A stretch of DNA of 64,000 nt from Calliopum simillimum (Eukaryota > Arthropoda > Insecta > Diptera > Lauxaniidae). The notes below the pieces were generated by a model, which was given only the letters and a program-made list of their open reading frames with translations, did not search any database and was not told where the DNA came from. A program made the position numbers and the translations under genes. Positions within the stretch are counted from its first letter, which is position 1. The number at the start of each line of letters is the position of its first letter. This document shows, piece by piece, positions 1 through 10,300 of the stretch. The DNA lies in the NCBI GenBank assembly GCA_951812925.1, contig OX638370.1, forward strand, positions 83,744,004-83,808,003, in the 5' to 3' direction.

Positions 1-957
1 GCACGTTTTACAGTGACCTGAAGTATTTGTTTTTATAAAATAGAGTTCACTGATGTATTTTTTAGAACCAAGTTTATTTTTCACACTGATAAAACAAGAC
101 AATGTAAATAGTGTCAAAATGAAATCAGTGTACACGATGATTTGAATCTTGAATTTTTTGGATCAAATGCATCAGTTCAGTGTAAAATATGGGAGTAAAA
201 AAAAGTGCACTTTATTTCAAGATGTCTTGTACAGACCCCTAGTACATACCTTTGAAGAGGTGTTGCACCGCCCTAAACTTTTTATTTAATTTGGTCATAT
301 CTTTTGAACCGTATAAGATATTTTGATGAAATTTGGTACACAACTACTGACTATCAATGCCTTATAATGGGCAAAATCAGAAAAGTGTCACGCCCACTTT
401 TTAACCATTGAAAATTTTTATAATTTTACTTTTAATAATTCTCGTAAACAGCTTTTGATGAAAATCAAAATTTTCAATGGCTAAAAAGAGGAGTCGGAGG
501 GGCTAGCTTTCAAGGTGAAAAAAAGGTTAAAAGGTAATGGGAGACGGTCATACAATTTAAACTTCTCCGCTCTTTGCTAAGCGGGAAAATATAAATTTAA
601 TTAACAATGGGGGTAGGGTTTGACATGGGCCCCTGAGATACGAAAACCTAGGGTGACCCAAAAAAACTAACTTGATATTCGGCTTCAGCGATCTCAAATT
701 AGTAAAAAAAAAAGTTATCAAACCCCAAAATTCTATTTCAAATAAATAAATGGAAATTTAAGTAACTTCTCCGCCCCTGCGAAAAATAAAAAAAATATAA
801 ATATGTGCATTTTACACATACCTAAGAACTATTCCAGAAAAAAATTAGGGTAATCGATATTAGTTCAAAAGTTATTAGCATTATAGTGACGACGCGCATG
901 TATTTTCTGCACACATTTTTTTGCTCTCTACTATTCTCTACTATTGAAAAAAGTGAC
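1..957. other. AT-rich non-coding stretch
   Basis: No gene is visible. A small imperfect hairpin occurs at about 410-484, where the arms read AACCATTGAAAATTTT and its complement. The stretch probably belongs to an unidentified interspersed repeat, since it contains a GTCACGCCCAC motif like those in the DINE-like copies further right. Confidence 0.5.
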
Positions 958-1185
958 CATAACAGTCTTGGTCTTGGTCTCGATATTGGCCTTGATCTTT
1001 GAAACATTATTAGAGATTATGGAGTATTCGAAATTTTCAAAACTTATTTTTTCAAAGCAGTTGCAATAAATTGACTTAGATCGAAAAACAGTCTTGGTCT
1101 TGACAATCATCATAGCCAAGACTACAGCAGTTTTGGTCTTTGCCTTGAAATAATATCAGCGTCTTGGTCTTGGTCTCGAAAAATT
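958..1185 (+). repeat. Dispersed CTTGGT hexamer motifs
   Basis: The phrase GTCTTGGTCTTGGTCTCG or a close variant appears at about 965, 1090, 1130 and 1163, separated by unrelated AT-rich spacer. It is the same hexamer that forms the 2-kb array at 28526-30563. This may be a decayed or unexpanded relative of that array. The short open frames across it have no coding character. Confidence 0.5.
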
Positions 1186-2467
1186 ACCATGATTAATCAT
1201 CCATCAAGCAGTTGTGATACCTTCACTTCAATGGATGAAAACTAGAAAAGAAATAGTTCAAAAGGAAAGAAAAGATTATAACTAGCTGATGCCATTGAAA
1301 AATTGTCTGCACTTCACAGCAAAACATCTCGAAATAATGCGGTGATGAAGCAACTTTATCAGATAAGTAGGTACTCACTTATGAAGTTTTAAAAAAGGGG
1401 AACTGATTTTTCACCCCAATTAAAACCAATAAACTGATAAAGAAGATGTTGTTCAATTTTCTATGAGAAAATTTTTCCGAAAATTAAAAAGCAGATGATT
1501 GGTGATACATGTATAATGGGCCATTTGAGTTATATTTTTCTTGTTTAATACTACTCCGCACGATACTGCACAGTTCTTTTATATCAAGCCAAACCGTAAG
1601 TGAGATGGCGGGAAAAATAACAAATGATTTTTTCCTGTCAATTTTTCAATTGTTTTGTATCATTTTTTTTATTTTGTTGTTTCGTCTGTTATTTAATAAT
1701 TAACTCTTTCTGTTTTTTGATTTATTGTGTTGAATTTGTTTTTTCTTCATAAATGATTTTTCGTTTTCCTTTACGAAATTGTTAACATCCGCAGAGTTTG
1801 TTGGTAGTGGGGCTTTTTTTTGCAGTAATAGTGCACGAATGACCTCCTCGGTTTTAGCTGTCAATCACTGCTGTTGGCCACCCTACGTGGCTGGTTGGTC
1901 ACTTTACTCACCAGCTTCAACACTTTAGCTGTTGGTTGCATTTAAATTGGGTTTTTTGTATTAAGGTCATTTAATCAAATCAGTTGTTATTTGGTTTCTG
2001 TTTTCTTTTTTTTTTTTTTTCTTATTTTGCCAATGAATTTGCAAAATTTGTTTGCTCCAATTTCACAGCAATTTGCTTTGCATGCTGCTGCATAAAATTA
2101 TTGCAGAGCAACATAGAAGTTGCTACAATTTTAGCATGTTACTGGAATTTTGTTGCTGTTGCTGTTGTGGTGTTTCGTGTTTTTTGTAATTTCTGGATTA
2201 ATTGTTTGGCGGCAGCGTTTCGGTTGAAAACAATTAACCAAGATGGTATTTAACACATTCCTAAACTACGGAAAATTGCTGAAATTTTATTTGTTGTTGG
2301 CTATTTTAGAAAGTTGCCGACGGGCTAATTTAGAGCAAATCAAATTTATTTCTTTTGTGCACAGAGACAACAATTTGCTCGTATTTACCACTATTTGGTA
2401 GTTGATATATGCGGGTTCAACAATTTAATATGGGGCATATTTGTGCAATGTTTTGGCTTAGTTAATT
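1186..2467. other. Non-coding stretch
   Basis: I see no gene, RNA or mobile element. There are T-rich tracts and GTTGCTGTTGCTGTTG at about 2150. The hydrophobic open frames at 1509 and 1984 come from these T-rich tracts and resemble no family I know. Confidence 0.5.
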
Positions 2468-2893
2468 GTTTGTTAACAGTTACCAAATCAATTTTTTATT
2501 GAAATAAATATTTATTTGTTTCAAACATTAATTTGTTAACAATTACCAAATCGTTTTTTTGATTGAAATTAATATTTATTTGTCACAAACATAGATTTGT
2601 TAGTAACGACCAAATCATTTTTTGATTGAAACAAATACTTATTTGTCGCAAACATTAATTTGTTAACAAAACCAAACATTGATTTGTTGGTAATGACCAA
2701 ATCATTTCTTGATTGAAACAAATATTTATTTGTTGCAAACATTTATTTGTTAACAGTTACTGAATAATTTTTTGATCGAAACAAATGTTTATTTGTCGCA
2801 AATTTTAGTTTGTCAATAATAACCAAATAATTTTATGATTAAAACAAATGCTTATTTGTCGTAAACATTAAATTGTAAATAATAACAAAATCT
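2468..2893 (+). repeat. Degenerate tandem array, unit about 62 bp, about 7 copies
   Basis: Successive units share the order TTTGTTAACA, then ACCAAATCATTTTTTGATTG, then AAACAAATATTTATTTGT. Neighbouring copies differ by substitutions and small indels, so the array is old. It is AT-rich with no coding potential. It could be a minisatellite or the internal array of a non-autonomous element; I see no terminal repeats around it. Confidence 0.8.
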
Positions 2894-3816
2894 TTTTTAG
2901 CCGAAAAATCGAAACATCAGTCTGTGCCATATTGCTTTTCCTCAGTGGTATTAACAATTTAACGCTCGATCAAAGGTTGCCTAATAAGTCAACAATAAGC
3001 AAATAATTTCTGAAATAATTTGGTTAAATGAAAAAAGGAAGGATGATATTTGTTAGTTGCTACAAAAAAAAACCGAATGATTTCTGTGCCACTGACAATT
3101 TCAATAAAATTACATTTTTTCTTTATCATTAACTAGCCCGATTACTAGCACTTTGGTCAATCGAGCACAACCGTTTTATGTTAAACACTTGTGGGAGTGC
3201 CTTTCTTCGACCCCCGCTATCTGTGTACATTCCAAAGTGCAGTTCGTGCATGCTTGATATTGTATTTTTTTGAATTCATAATCAAAATTCATTTATTACC
3301 TCATACCATAATGCGCTAAAATGAGTCGAAATGATGTAATTTGATTGTATTAAATTAAAATGAATTGAAGTGAAAATTATCCAAAGATTGTAAAATACGA
3401 AATTGTTACTTTTTCAGTTGGTTACATGTTAAAACCAAGATTAACGTGTAATAAGGAAAGTGGCATGGGAAATTATTAGATTTTGCTAGATAATTAGGTA
3501 GTTGAATTTTATTGGGCAATAAAAAATATAATGAAGGGTGCGAAGTGGTAAAATGAAAGAGTGCATGATAGAAAATGTAACAGAGCTCTAAAAAGCTTCG
3601 AGCCAATTTTGTATATATATATTTAAAAAATCGTGTAAACGCTGATTAGTAATACGATCAAATATCGTGTAACAAAAAATGTTTGATTGGTAGGTACATA
3701 ACTATTTACGGTACGATAGTTTTGTGCTGATTTATATTATCTACCTTCGTCATTCTGTACCATTGGAAAACTCTCAAGACTCGATTGTTCAAATTATTTG
3801 CCTTTATAAATACAAC
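2894..3816. other. Non-coding stretch
   Basis: AT-rich sequence with no gene, RNA or repeat I can support. Confidence 0.5.
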
Positions 3817-4417
3817 TGAGGAGTGATTTTTCAAAAGTGCATAAAACCATGTTAAACAAATTTTTAGTAATGAGAAAAAGCTTTTAGGGGCTGTTTGCAA
3901 TAACTTGTTTTTTTTTAATGTCTCCAATGTTATAGTGAGTTGAGCAAAAATTCTAATCCCCTTAACATTTTTGTTGTAACATCATATTTGTGGTAAGTAA
4001 TTGCAAAAAGTAAATGAAATAAGTCCTTTTGTTCTGAAACATTTGAAAATAAGCCCTTTTGTTTGCAAATCACTCTTATTTCACCATTTGGAAGTTAATG
4101 CTGATGACTATAGGCATGTTATGTAAGCACCTATACGTATATAGTCTGGGGCATATAAAAAATATTAAAAGTTTCTTGGCCACTATTTGAAACACGTCTT
4201 CTTGTATCAAACTATAAAAATTTCTATGAAATTATACGGAAATAAGCCCTTTTGTCCCGAAATGCGATTTTTGATTACGATTTTATCTTGGAAAAATGTA
4301 TTTTTTGTGATAAATTTTGAACTAGAGAATGCATTTTAGCATGGTAATGACGATGGCATTCTTAGGTTTGTTCGAGGTTGGAAGTGGTTTTACGCCCTTT
4401 TGAAAAATCACTCCTCA
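3817..4417. mobile_element. Small non-autonomous TIR element (about 600 bp)
   Basis: The left end reads TGAGGAGTGATTTTTCAAAA and the right end is its inverted copy, ending CACTCCTCA. The match continues inward through a TAAAACC motif, giving terminal inverted repeats of about 34 bp with few mismatches. Inside, the phrase AATAAGCCCTTTTGT or a variant appears three times (about 4018, 4050 and 4241). There is no coding sequence and no clear target-site duplication, so I cannot assign a superfamily. Confidence 0.6.
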
Positions 4418-5105
4418 AGAAAATGGAATGTTTTCCGGGATGAAAATAAGTATTTCATAGATTTCGCTTCGTTCTTTCCAAAATTCAACTTTGCCACCAC
4501 GTATCTTGTCCGGATGCGTCATCATAATGAAAGAATGGCGCCCAAAAACAGGTTTTCGCAAATATCTCGCAAACGGTTACTTTTAGAAAAATAAATTGTA
4601 GCCTATAAAATATCCTATAAAAATGGCCTTGAAATGGTTTTGTTACGACATTAAACTTAGGAGATATCCTAATTTACAATGTGACAAAAATCTGTCCAAA
4701 AAACCACTATCTTTTGAATATAGCTCAAAAAAAATATAATTTAAAGCTTGCAAAGCTCAAAATCACTAATATTTGGGCCAGTTTTCAGACTTCTTTGGCA
4801 TTTTTTAGTGAAATTGCCAAGTCAATGCCACAACTAGGTAACTCCAATTTTCTAGTTTTGTGCTAATTTAATTTTAATGCATACTTTTAAACATTTGAAT
4901 TCACACTGAATTTCGACTTTTCTTGTTTTATCTTGTTCTTATAACTTTGCAATGGTGTCACTTTGCAGAACTCTGATTGGACAGGATTGTGCAAAAAACC
5001 ATCAAAAATACCATAGGCAATTTATTCCAAAAATGATAAGTCTGAAGTTATCTAAAGGGTGATCCAATAAGAGCTCCCTACTTTGTTTTCTAAATAAAAT
5101 ACATA
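4418..5105. other. Non-coding stretch
   Basis: AT-rich DNA with several short open frames lacking family resemblance. Nothing further can be supported. Confidence 0.5.
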
Positions 5106-5903
5106 ACTAGTAAGGGTGTTACCTTTGGCCTGGCCAAACATTAAATACCCTACATAGCAGTATTTTGAAAATTTTGCTTATATGGGAGGTGCCACGCCCT
5201 CCGAACTCACCCAGTTTTTTCTCAGAGTTTGCATTTATAGTTCTTAGTATTTGAGTGAAATTTGGTTGGATTATCTGAAAAAATGTTTTCAGAATAGCGT
5301 TTTGAAGCTTTTGCTTATATGGGAAGAGCCACGCCCTCTTGTCCGATTTTATCCAGTTTTTGCTTAAAGCTTGCATTTAAAGTTTTTAGTGTCTGAGTCA
5401 AACTTAGTTCAATTATCTCAAAAAACGCTTTCAGTACATCGTTTTGAAGCTTTTGTTTTGTGAGAGGTGTCACGCCCTCTTTTCCGAATTCGACCAGTTT
5501 TTACTTCGAGCGTGCGCTTACGATTCGTAGTATTTATGTGTATTTTGGTTGCATTGTTGTGAAAAATACTCCAAAATTTGCATTTTGAAGATATTTTTGT
5601 ATGGGCGGTAGGCGTGTCCGTTGACCGATTTCGCTCATTTTCAATTCCACGAGCTAACTTTGATGACGGTGGCTTTGTACCAAATTTCATTGAATTATCT
5701 TGCTTAGTTTTCCCAACAAATGTATTTCCACACACAGCCAGCCAGCCAGCCAGTCAGCCAGCCAGCCAGACAGACAGACATGGCTATATCAACTCAGGAG
5801 GTGACGCTGATCAAGAATATATATACTTTTCTATATCTGCCACGCCTCCTTCTCTGCGTTACAAACGGAAGGACAAAGTGAATATACCCTGGGTGTAGGA
5901 TAT
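5106..5903 (-). mobile_element. DINE/Helentron-like interspersed repeat, copy 1
   Basis: This is one of three copies of an 800-bp repeat; the others are at 38010-39520 and 49765-50560. In element orientation it starts with a hairpin TACCCTACACCCAGGGTA and passes a GTCTG/GGCTG microsatellite. It then has about four modules of roughly 120 bp, each carrying GGGCGTGGC. It ends with the hairpin TTTGGCCAGGCCAAA (one mismatch here), then CTAG followed by T. A short hairpin before a CTAG terminus, no long TIRs and an internal microsatellite match the non-autonomous Helentron-derived repeats of flies (DINE-1/INE-1 type); that assignment is inference. The open frames in it are not genes. Confidence 0.65.
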
Positions 5904-5924
5904 AAAAATCAATGTATTGATGCA

Positions 5925-6615
5925 AATCTTTATTTGGAATGAAAGTTCGGTTCCTACAACTCTATGTTTAAAAATTATTTCGTTCAAATATTGCCCACGA
6001 CTAGCTCTTAAATGGCTCATTCTGTGGGTTCAATTTTCGACAACTCTTTCGAGCATGTCGGACGGTATTCCTTGAATAACACGAGTTATATTGGTTTCCA
6101 AAGCGTCAATAATTTCGGGTTTGTCGCCATAAACAAGTGATTTAATATATTCCCAATGAAAGTAATACAATGGCGTTAAATCACATGATATTAGTGGTCA
6201 ATAAACAGGAGCATTTCTTGAGAAGATGTTTTCATCGAACGTTTCCCTCAATAAAGCGATTGTGTCTCCAGCTGTATGGTATGCTGCGCCATCCTGTTGA
6301 TAACAGAGGTCGGCTACACTAATATCCTACATTTTAAGCAACAAAAATTCATTGATCATTGCTCTGTAGCAAACACCATTGACCGTAACATGGGCTCCAT
6401 GCACATTTTTGAAGAAATACATACGGTCCGATGATGCCTCCTGCCCATAAACCACACCAAACAGTACATTTATCGGGATGCATTGGAAGTTCTTGGATTG
6501 CTTCTGATTGTTCATTGGCCCAAATACGGCAATTTAGCTTGTTAACGTAGCCGTTCAACCAGAAATGAGCTTCGTCGCTAAACACAATTTTTCGATAAAA
6601 TAATGTATCAATTTG
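5925..6615 (-). pseudogene. IS630/mariner-type transposase, C-terminal part (dead)
   Basis: Read on the minus strand, this part begins just before the first catalytic aspartate (FSDEAHFWLNG) and continues through TVWCGLWAGGIIGPY. The second aspartate is in YQQDGAAYHTA and the third lies near CDLTPLYYFHWEY, about 36 residues later. These are the DDE/DDD landmarks of the Tc1-mariner/IS630 superfamily. It is broken by a frameshift near 6420 and by in-frame stops at 6329-6327, 6200-6198 and 6032-6030. The N-terminal part lies beyond the LTR retrotransposon at 18361-18615. I did not identify terminal inverted repeats. Confidence 0.85.
6612..6615. repeat. Target-site duplication TTTG, left copy
   Basis: TTTG directly precedes the 5' LTR, and the same four bases follow the 3' LTR at 18361-18364. 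A 4-bp duplication is normal for Gypsy integrases. Confidence 0.9.
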
Positions 6616-9276
6616 TGTAACGAACCATCTTCGAATTTCAAAACTTTTTTAATTTTTGCGTTTGTATCATAATGTAACTGAGTAATGTGCCATATGCCTT
6701 ATTCAAAATTGGTAGCACTGAAACGATTGATCATTTATATGTTCAAGCATAATCTAAAAAGTCAGCCCTGGAATTGAAATGAAAGGCTGCAACTTCATAA
6801 CCAAATTCATTAACTTCCTTTCTTATTGAACCACCGAGTGAAGAACGTGTTAATCGAGGAAAAATATTTAAAATTTTATAAGGCTTCGAATCATGTAAGT
6901 TTGGAAAAATCCACAGAAATTTTCTTTAAATTCTTCTCAAAATGTAGATAAAAACTTCTAGCCTTTAGGCTATCATCTTACGTTTCTGACGTTTTGTTAT
7001 TTTTATAACTTTATTAGATTAAAGAACTTCTGGTATACATATGCCTATAAACTGACAATTGTCCAACAATTTTGTTCCGAAATCCGGAGTCATCTTCAGA
7101 GTTTCTACTGAGGATTCAATAAGAAAGAACCTACAAAATTTTTACTGGCTTCGCTGAAGAAAAATAATATCTATATCAACACTACATGTCGGACAATTTA
7201 GCTAAATGCTATATACGACGGCAAATAAAGTTTCAGCACCCTATGTTATCACATAATCTTGTTGTCAAGCTTTTGGACGCCTATCTGATTTTGGCTACGA
7301 ATCAAATTCTCACGCAAAAAAACAGCGTGTCAGTCATCGATCGGCGTCATAACTTTCTTCAAGAAATCAACAAATCTGAGCTTTGAACGGTACTGGGTTT
7401 CGTGCGAAATTTATAAAAAAACAAAAAGAGTAAAAAGAATTTGTAAAAAGTCTAGAAAACGCAAAGAAATTTGGAAAAGAAAAAACTAGTTCTTAAGCAC
7501 GTAAATTATTTAGAAAAGTTCGGAAAAGTCAATTAAATTAAGTTATAATTCGTCAAAAGAAATATATATGTTGCTGAATTCGGTAAACGTGAAATTGTCG
7601 TGAAATCGTCTTAAAAAACGTATATATATATATAAAATATTATATGTACGAGTAGTATATACAATTAATTCCATTAAAAAAACCGCGAATTTCAATAAGT
7701 AAAATTCTAAGTTCGTAAATCGGGTTAAAATGATCGTAAGAAGAGTTTTTGTATATATATGTAAAATCAATGTTTCTATATACGCGTAAATTTTGCATAG
7801 CATGTACATAATTTAAGTTCGGCTTAATCAAAAATTCACATTCGTTTTGTTTCTTTTACATTAAGTGAATCAAAAGCTAAAGCTAAAAGAAAGAATAGAA
7901 AAAATAGATATATACACTAAGCTAAAGTCTAAGTAAATAATAAGAAAGTGAAAACATATAGTGAAATGGATCAGTTAAAGTGACTGAAAAATCACTCTAT
8001 AAATTAAAATTTTAAAAGTGATACCAAATTGTGTAAATTACTTAATTTTGGAATAATTTAATTTCAGTTAATTTCATTTTAAATTCATTTTAATTACTAT
8101 TTGTGAAAATGATATTTCAGTCATATTAAAGGTCCATTAACTAATGTTTTAATACATACATACATCCTGCTTGATATCTAAAGACATATGCATGTATTGA
8201 TATCCTGCTCAACATTTGTGTAAAGTAGGTGAATAAGCTCAAAAACCCAACAAACTTCTCAACATCAACTCGTCAGCAACATCTATGAAGGCCTTCGTCG
8301 ATGGATGCCGTAATGAGTCAAAGTGAGTCTGTTTTACCTTATAATTTTCATTTATTTTTGAATTAAAATAATAATAAATGCATACATATGTTTAAACATA
8401 TTACGGTGCATGAATTTAGTTTACGATATTAAAATTTTGATAATTTGAGAAAACAAGAAAAAAAAAAGAAAAGTGCATTAATATAAAATGTTGCTAACGA
8501 AAGCTTTGAGTAAAGCAATGACAACGTAAATAGTGTAGAGAACGCGAATGTTTTGTATTACAATGAGAACAATGGAGACTTAAAGATCTTAGTCATTTAA
8601 TTTTTACTTGCTCTCTTTCTAAACATTTGTCTTGCATTATTAGAGATGTGCCTTTGCTAAGCTCGACTTTTGTTGTTGCTTTGAATTTTATTAGAGCTTT
8701 GCACAAGAAAAAGAGTATTTATACATAGCGCAAACAAAATTACAACATTAAACAAAAATCTAAATTCAAAAATAAACTGAAATTGAAATTCATGCACAAA
8801 ATATGATTACAAAAAAATGTATACCTAATTTACATACATATACGCTTATATTTCTATATCTAATATCTTAATATATTAAAATTAATTTACAATATTGTAC
8901 CTACAAAATTAAATAAGTCTACGATATACTCTTAAGAAACAAGATACGAAATTGAATTATGTACTTAAGAGTTTAATAACAATAGGATAGTTTTCAATGA
9001 TTGAGTCGTGTATTCTAAACTTTAAATTAATTTAATAAATATTATTTTTATAATGTGTAATTAAATTAAAAGTTTTTCTCCTTAATGCAATGATGTGAGG
9101 GATAGGGTTAATTTCATTTAGGGGTCTCTTGAGTTTAAGCGTATTTAGAGACCATAGGAAGGGTGGGTGTAGAACGCGTATCTTCGAAGACATCATGAAG
9201 ATACTATATGGTTTAGTAAAGATTGATATCTGCATTTTGTTGTTTCTAGTTTGTTTTTTTTAATTTTATTTATGGC

Positions 9277-9286
9277 TATAAAAGGG
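9277..9286 (+). promoter_or_regulatory. LTR TATA box
   Basis: TATAAAAGGG lies about 290 bp before the end of the 5' LTR. An initiator-like GTCATAG lies about 25 bp downstream, near 9301. The duplicate in the 3' LTR is at 18071-18080. This is the best candidate start for the genomic RNA. Confidence 0.6.
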
Positions 9287-9353
9287 TAATTTGTTTGATA
9301 GTCATAGCCACACAGGTCCATGGTAAAGTAATTTTATTTTCTAGGGAGTCTAT

Positions 9354-9359
9354 AATAAA
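9354..9359 (+). promoter_or_regulatory. LTR polyadenylation signal AATAAA
   Basis: AATAAA lies about 75 bp downstream of the LTR TATA box, the arrangement expected if transcripts end in the 3' LTR at the equivalent site (18148-18153). The hexamer is common in AT-rich DNA, so its position is the main support. Confidence 0.45.
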
Positions 9360-9571
9360 AATATGTAATAGGGTCCTCTGGAAAGGCAAAGTGGTCGCTT
9401 ACCCCCCCATACGACGAAAGCTAGCGTTTCAATGGCTCCCGATCAGACTGCTTCTGCCTTTGCAACAGCTTACCAGCTTTGTATGTAATGCATACACTGT
9501 CCTAACCTGATGACTTATCATGGTCATTTGGTTCAAAAGGAAAACCACACACCCATGATCGTTACATAAAA

Positions 9572-9589
9572 TGGCGCCCAACGTGGGGC
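9572..9589 (+). other. Primer-binding site for tRNA-Lys
   Basis: TGGCGCCCAACGTGGGGC begins 5 bases after the 5' LTR. It is complementary over 18 bases to the 3' end, including CCA, of eukaryotic tRNA-Lys(CUU), whose acceptor end I know as CCCCACGTTGGGCGCCA. It would prime minus-strand DNA synthesis. Confidence 0.9.
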
Positions 9590-10300
9590 AGGCTTGTCCT
9601 TCTGAGAAGTCTGTTTCCAAAATCCGTGAGTAAATTTCATTTTAATAAATTTCGCAGCAAGCTTAATTGAAATCTTGAGATGGTTACTGTTGACTAAATA
9701 ATCTTTTGATCAAATCTGGAATTTCGACTACTTGGCTTATAGACCAAATAGCTATCGACCGATTTGCGCTCAATTGATACTTTTATTTGGATTAATCTTT
9801 CAAATTCATTTTTGCTTTTTAACATCATCATAAGCGAATTCTTTTTTGGAACCTTAGTTTTTTTTTTACAAGACTGAAATTGTTATGAGTAAGTTTGTTT
9901 TTAGGAATTACAGATTGTGTGCACTTAGCACTTGACTGTCCAATAACAAACTGGTTGATTATGCAGCTTTTTAATTTCAGGAGTACGGATTATTTTTTTA
10001 AATGAATTTCTGTCCGAAATTATAAAGATGGTCTAAATATATTTTGCATTTCAACTCTTAAAATTTTTAAGTTTCTAATATCCATAGTCCAGCTTAGTTT
10101 CCTGTATCAATCTTAGCTAAAGCGAATTTATCCCGTCCCGAAATCTACATCATCAAATTTAAGGAGAAACATTCATTTAAACATACTATAAACTAAATAA
10201 AAAATTATAATTTTTTTTTCTTTGATTATATCTATAAGTATCGCGTGAGTTAAACTTATCGATTTTTTTTTGTATATAATATTTTTTGTCGTGTATTGAA
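9590..10300 (+). other. Retrotransposon 5' leader
   Basis: This non-coding leader lies between the primer site and the gag ATG. It presumably holds packaging or dimerisation signals, but I cannot identify one by eye. Confidence 0.6.

Larger units (their letters stand above)
6616..9566 (+). repeat. 5' LTR (2951 bp)
   Basis: It starts TGTAACG and ends CGTTACA, a 7-bp terminal inverted repeat. It matches 15410-18360 base for base at a constant offset of 8794, apart from T at 8549 versus A at 17343. A TATA box at 9277 and an AATAAA at 9354 imply that U3 fills about 2.7 kb, with R and U5 only the last 260 bp or so. Open frames inside the LTR (for example 7186-7386, 66 codons with an ATG) resemble nothing I know. 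Confidence 0.95.

Noticed and set aside
5418..5898. Overlapping frames of about 105 codons on both strands
   Set aside because: They lie wholly inside the DINE-like repeat and recur in altered form in its other copies.
10286..10300. Upstream non-ATG start for gag
   Set aside because: The extra five codons begin with TTG; the ATG at 10301 has G at -3 and +4 and precedes the RING directly.
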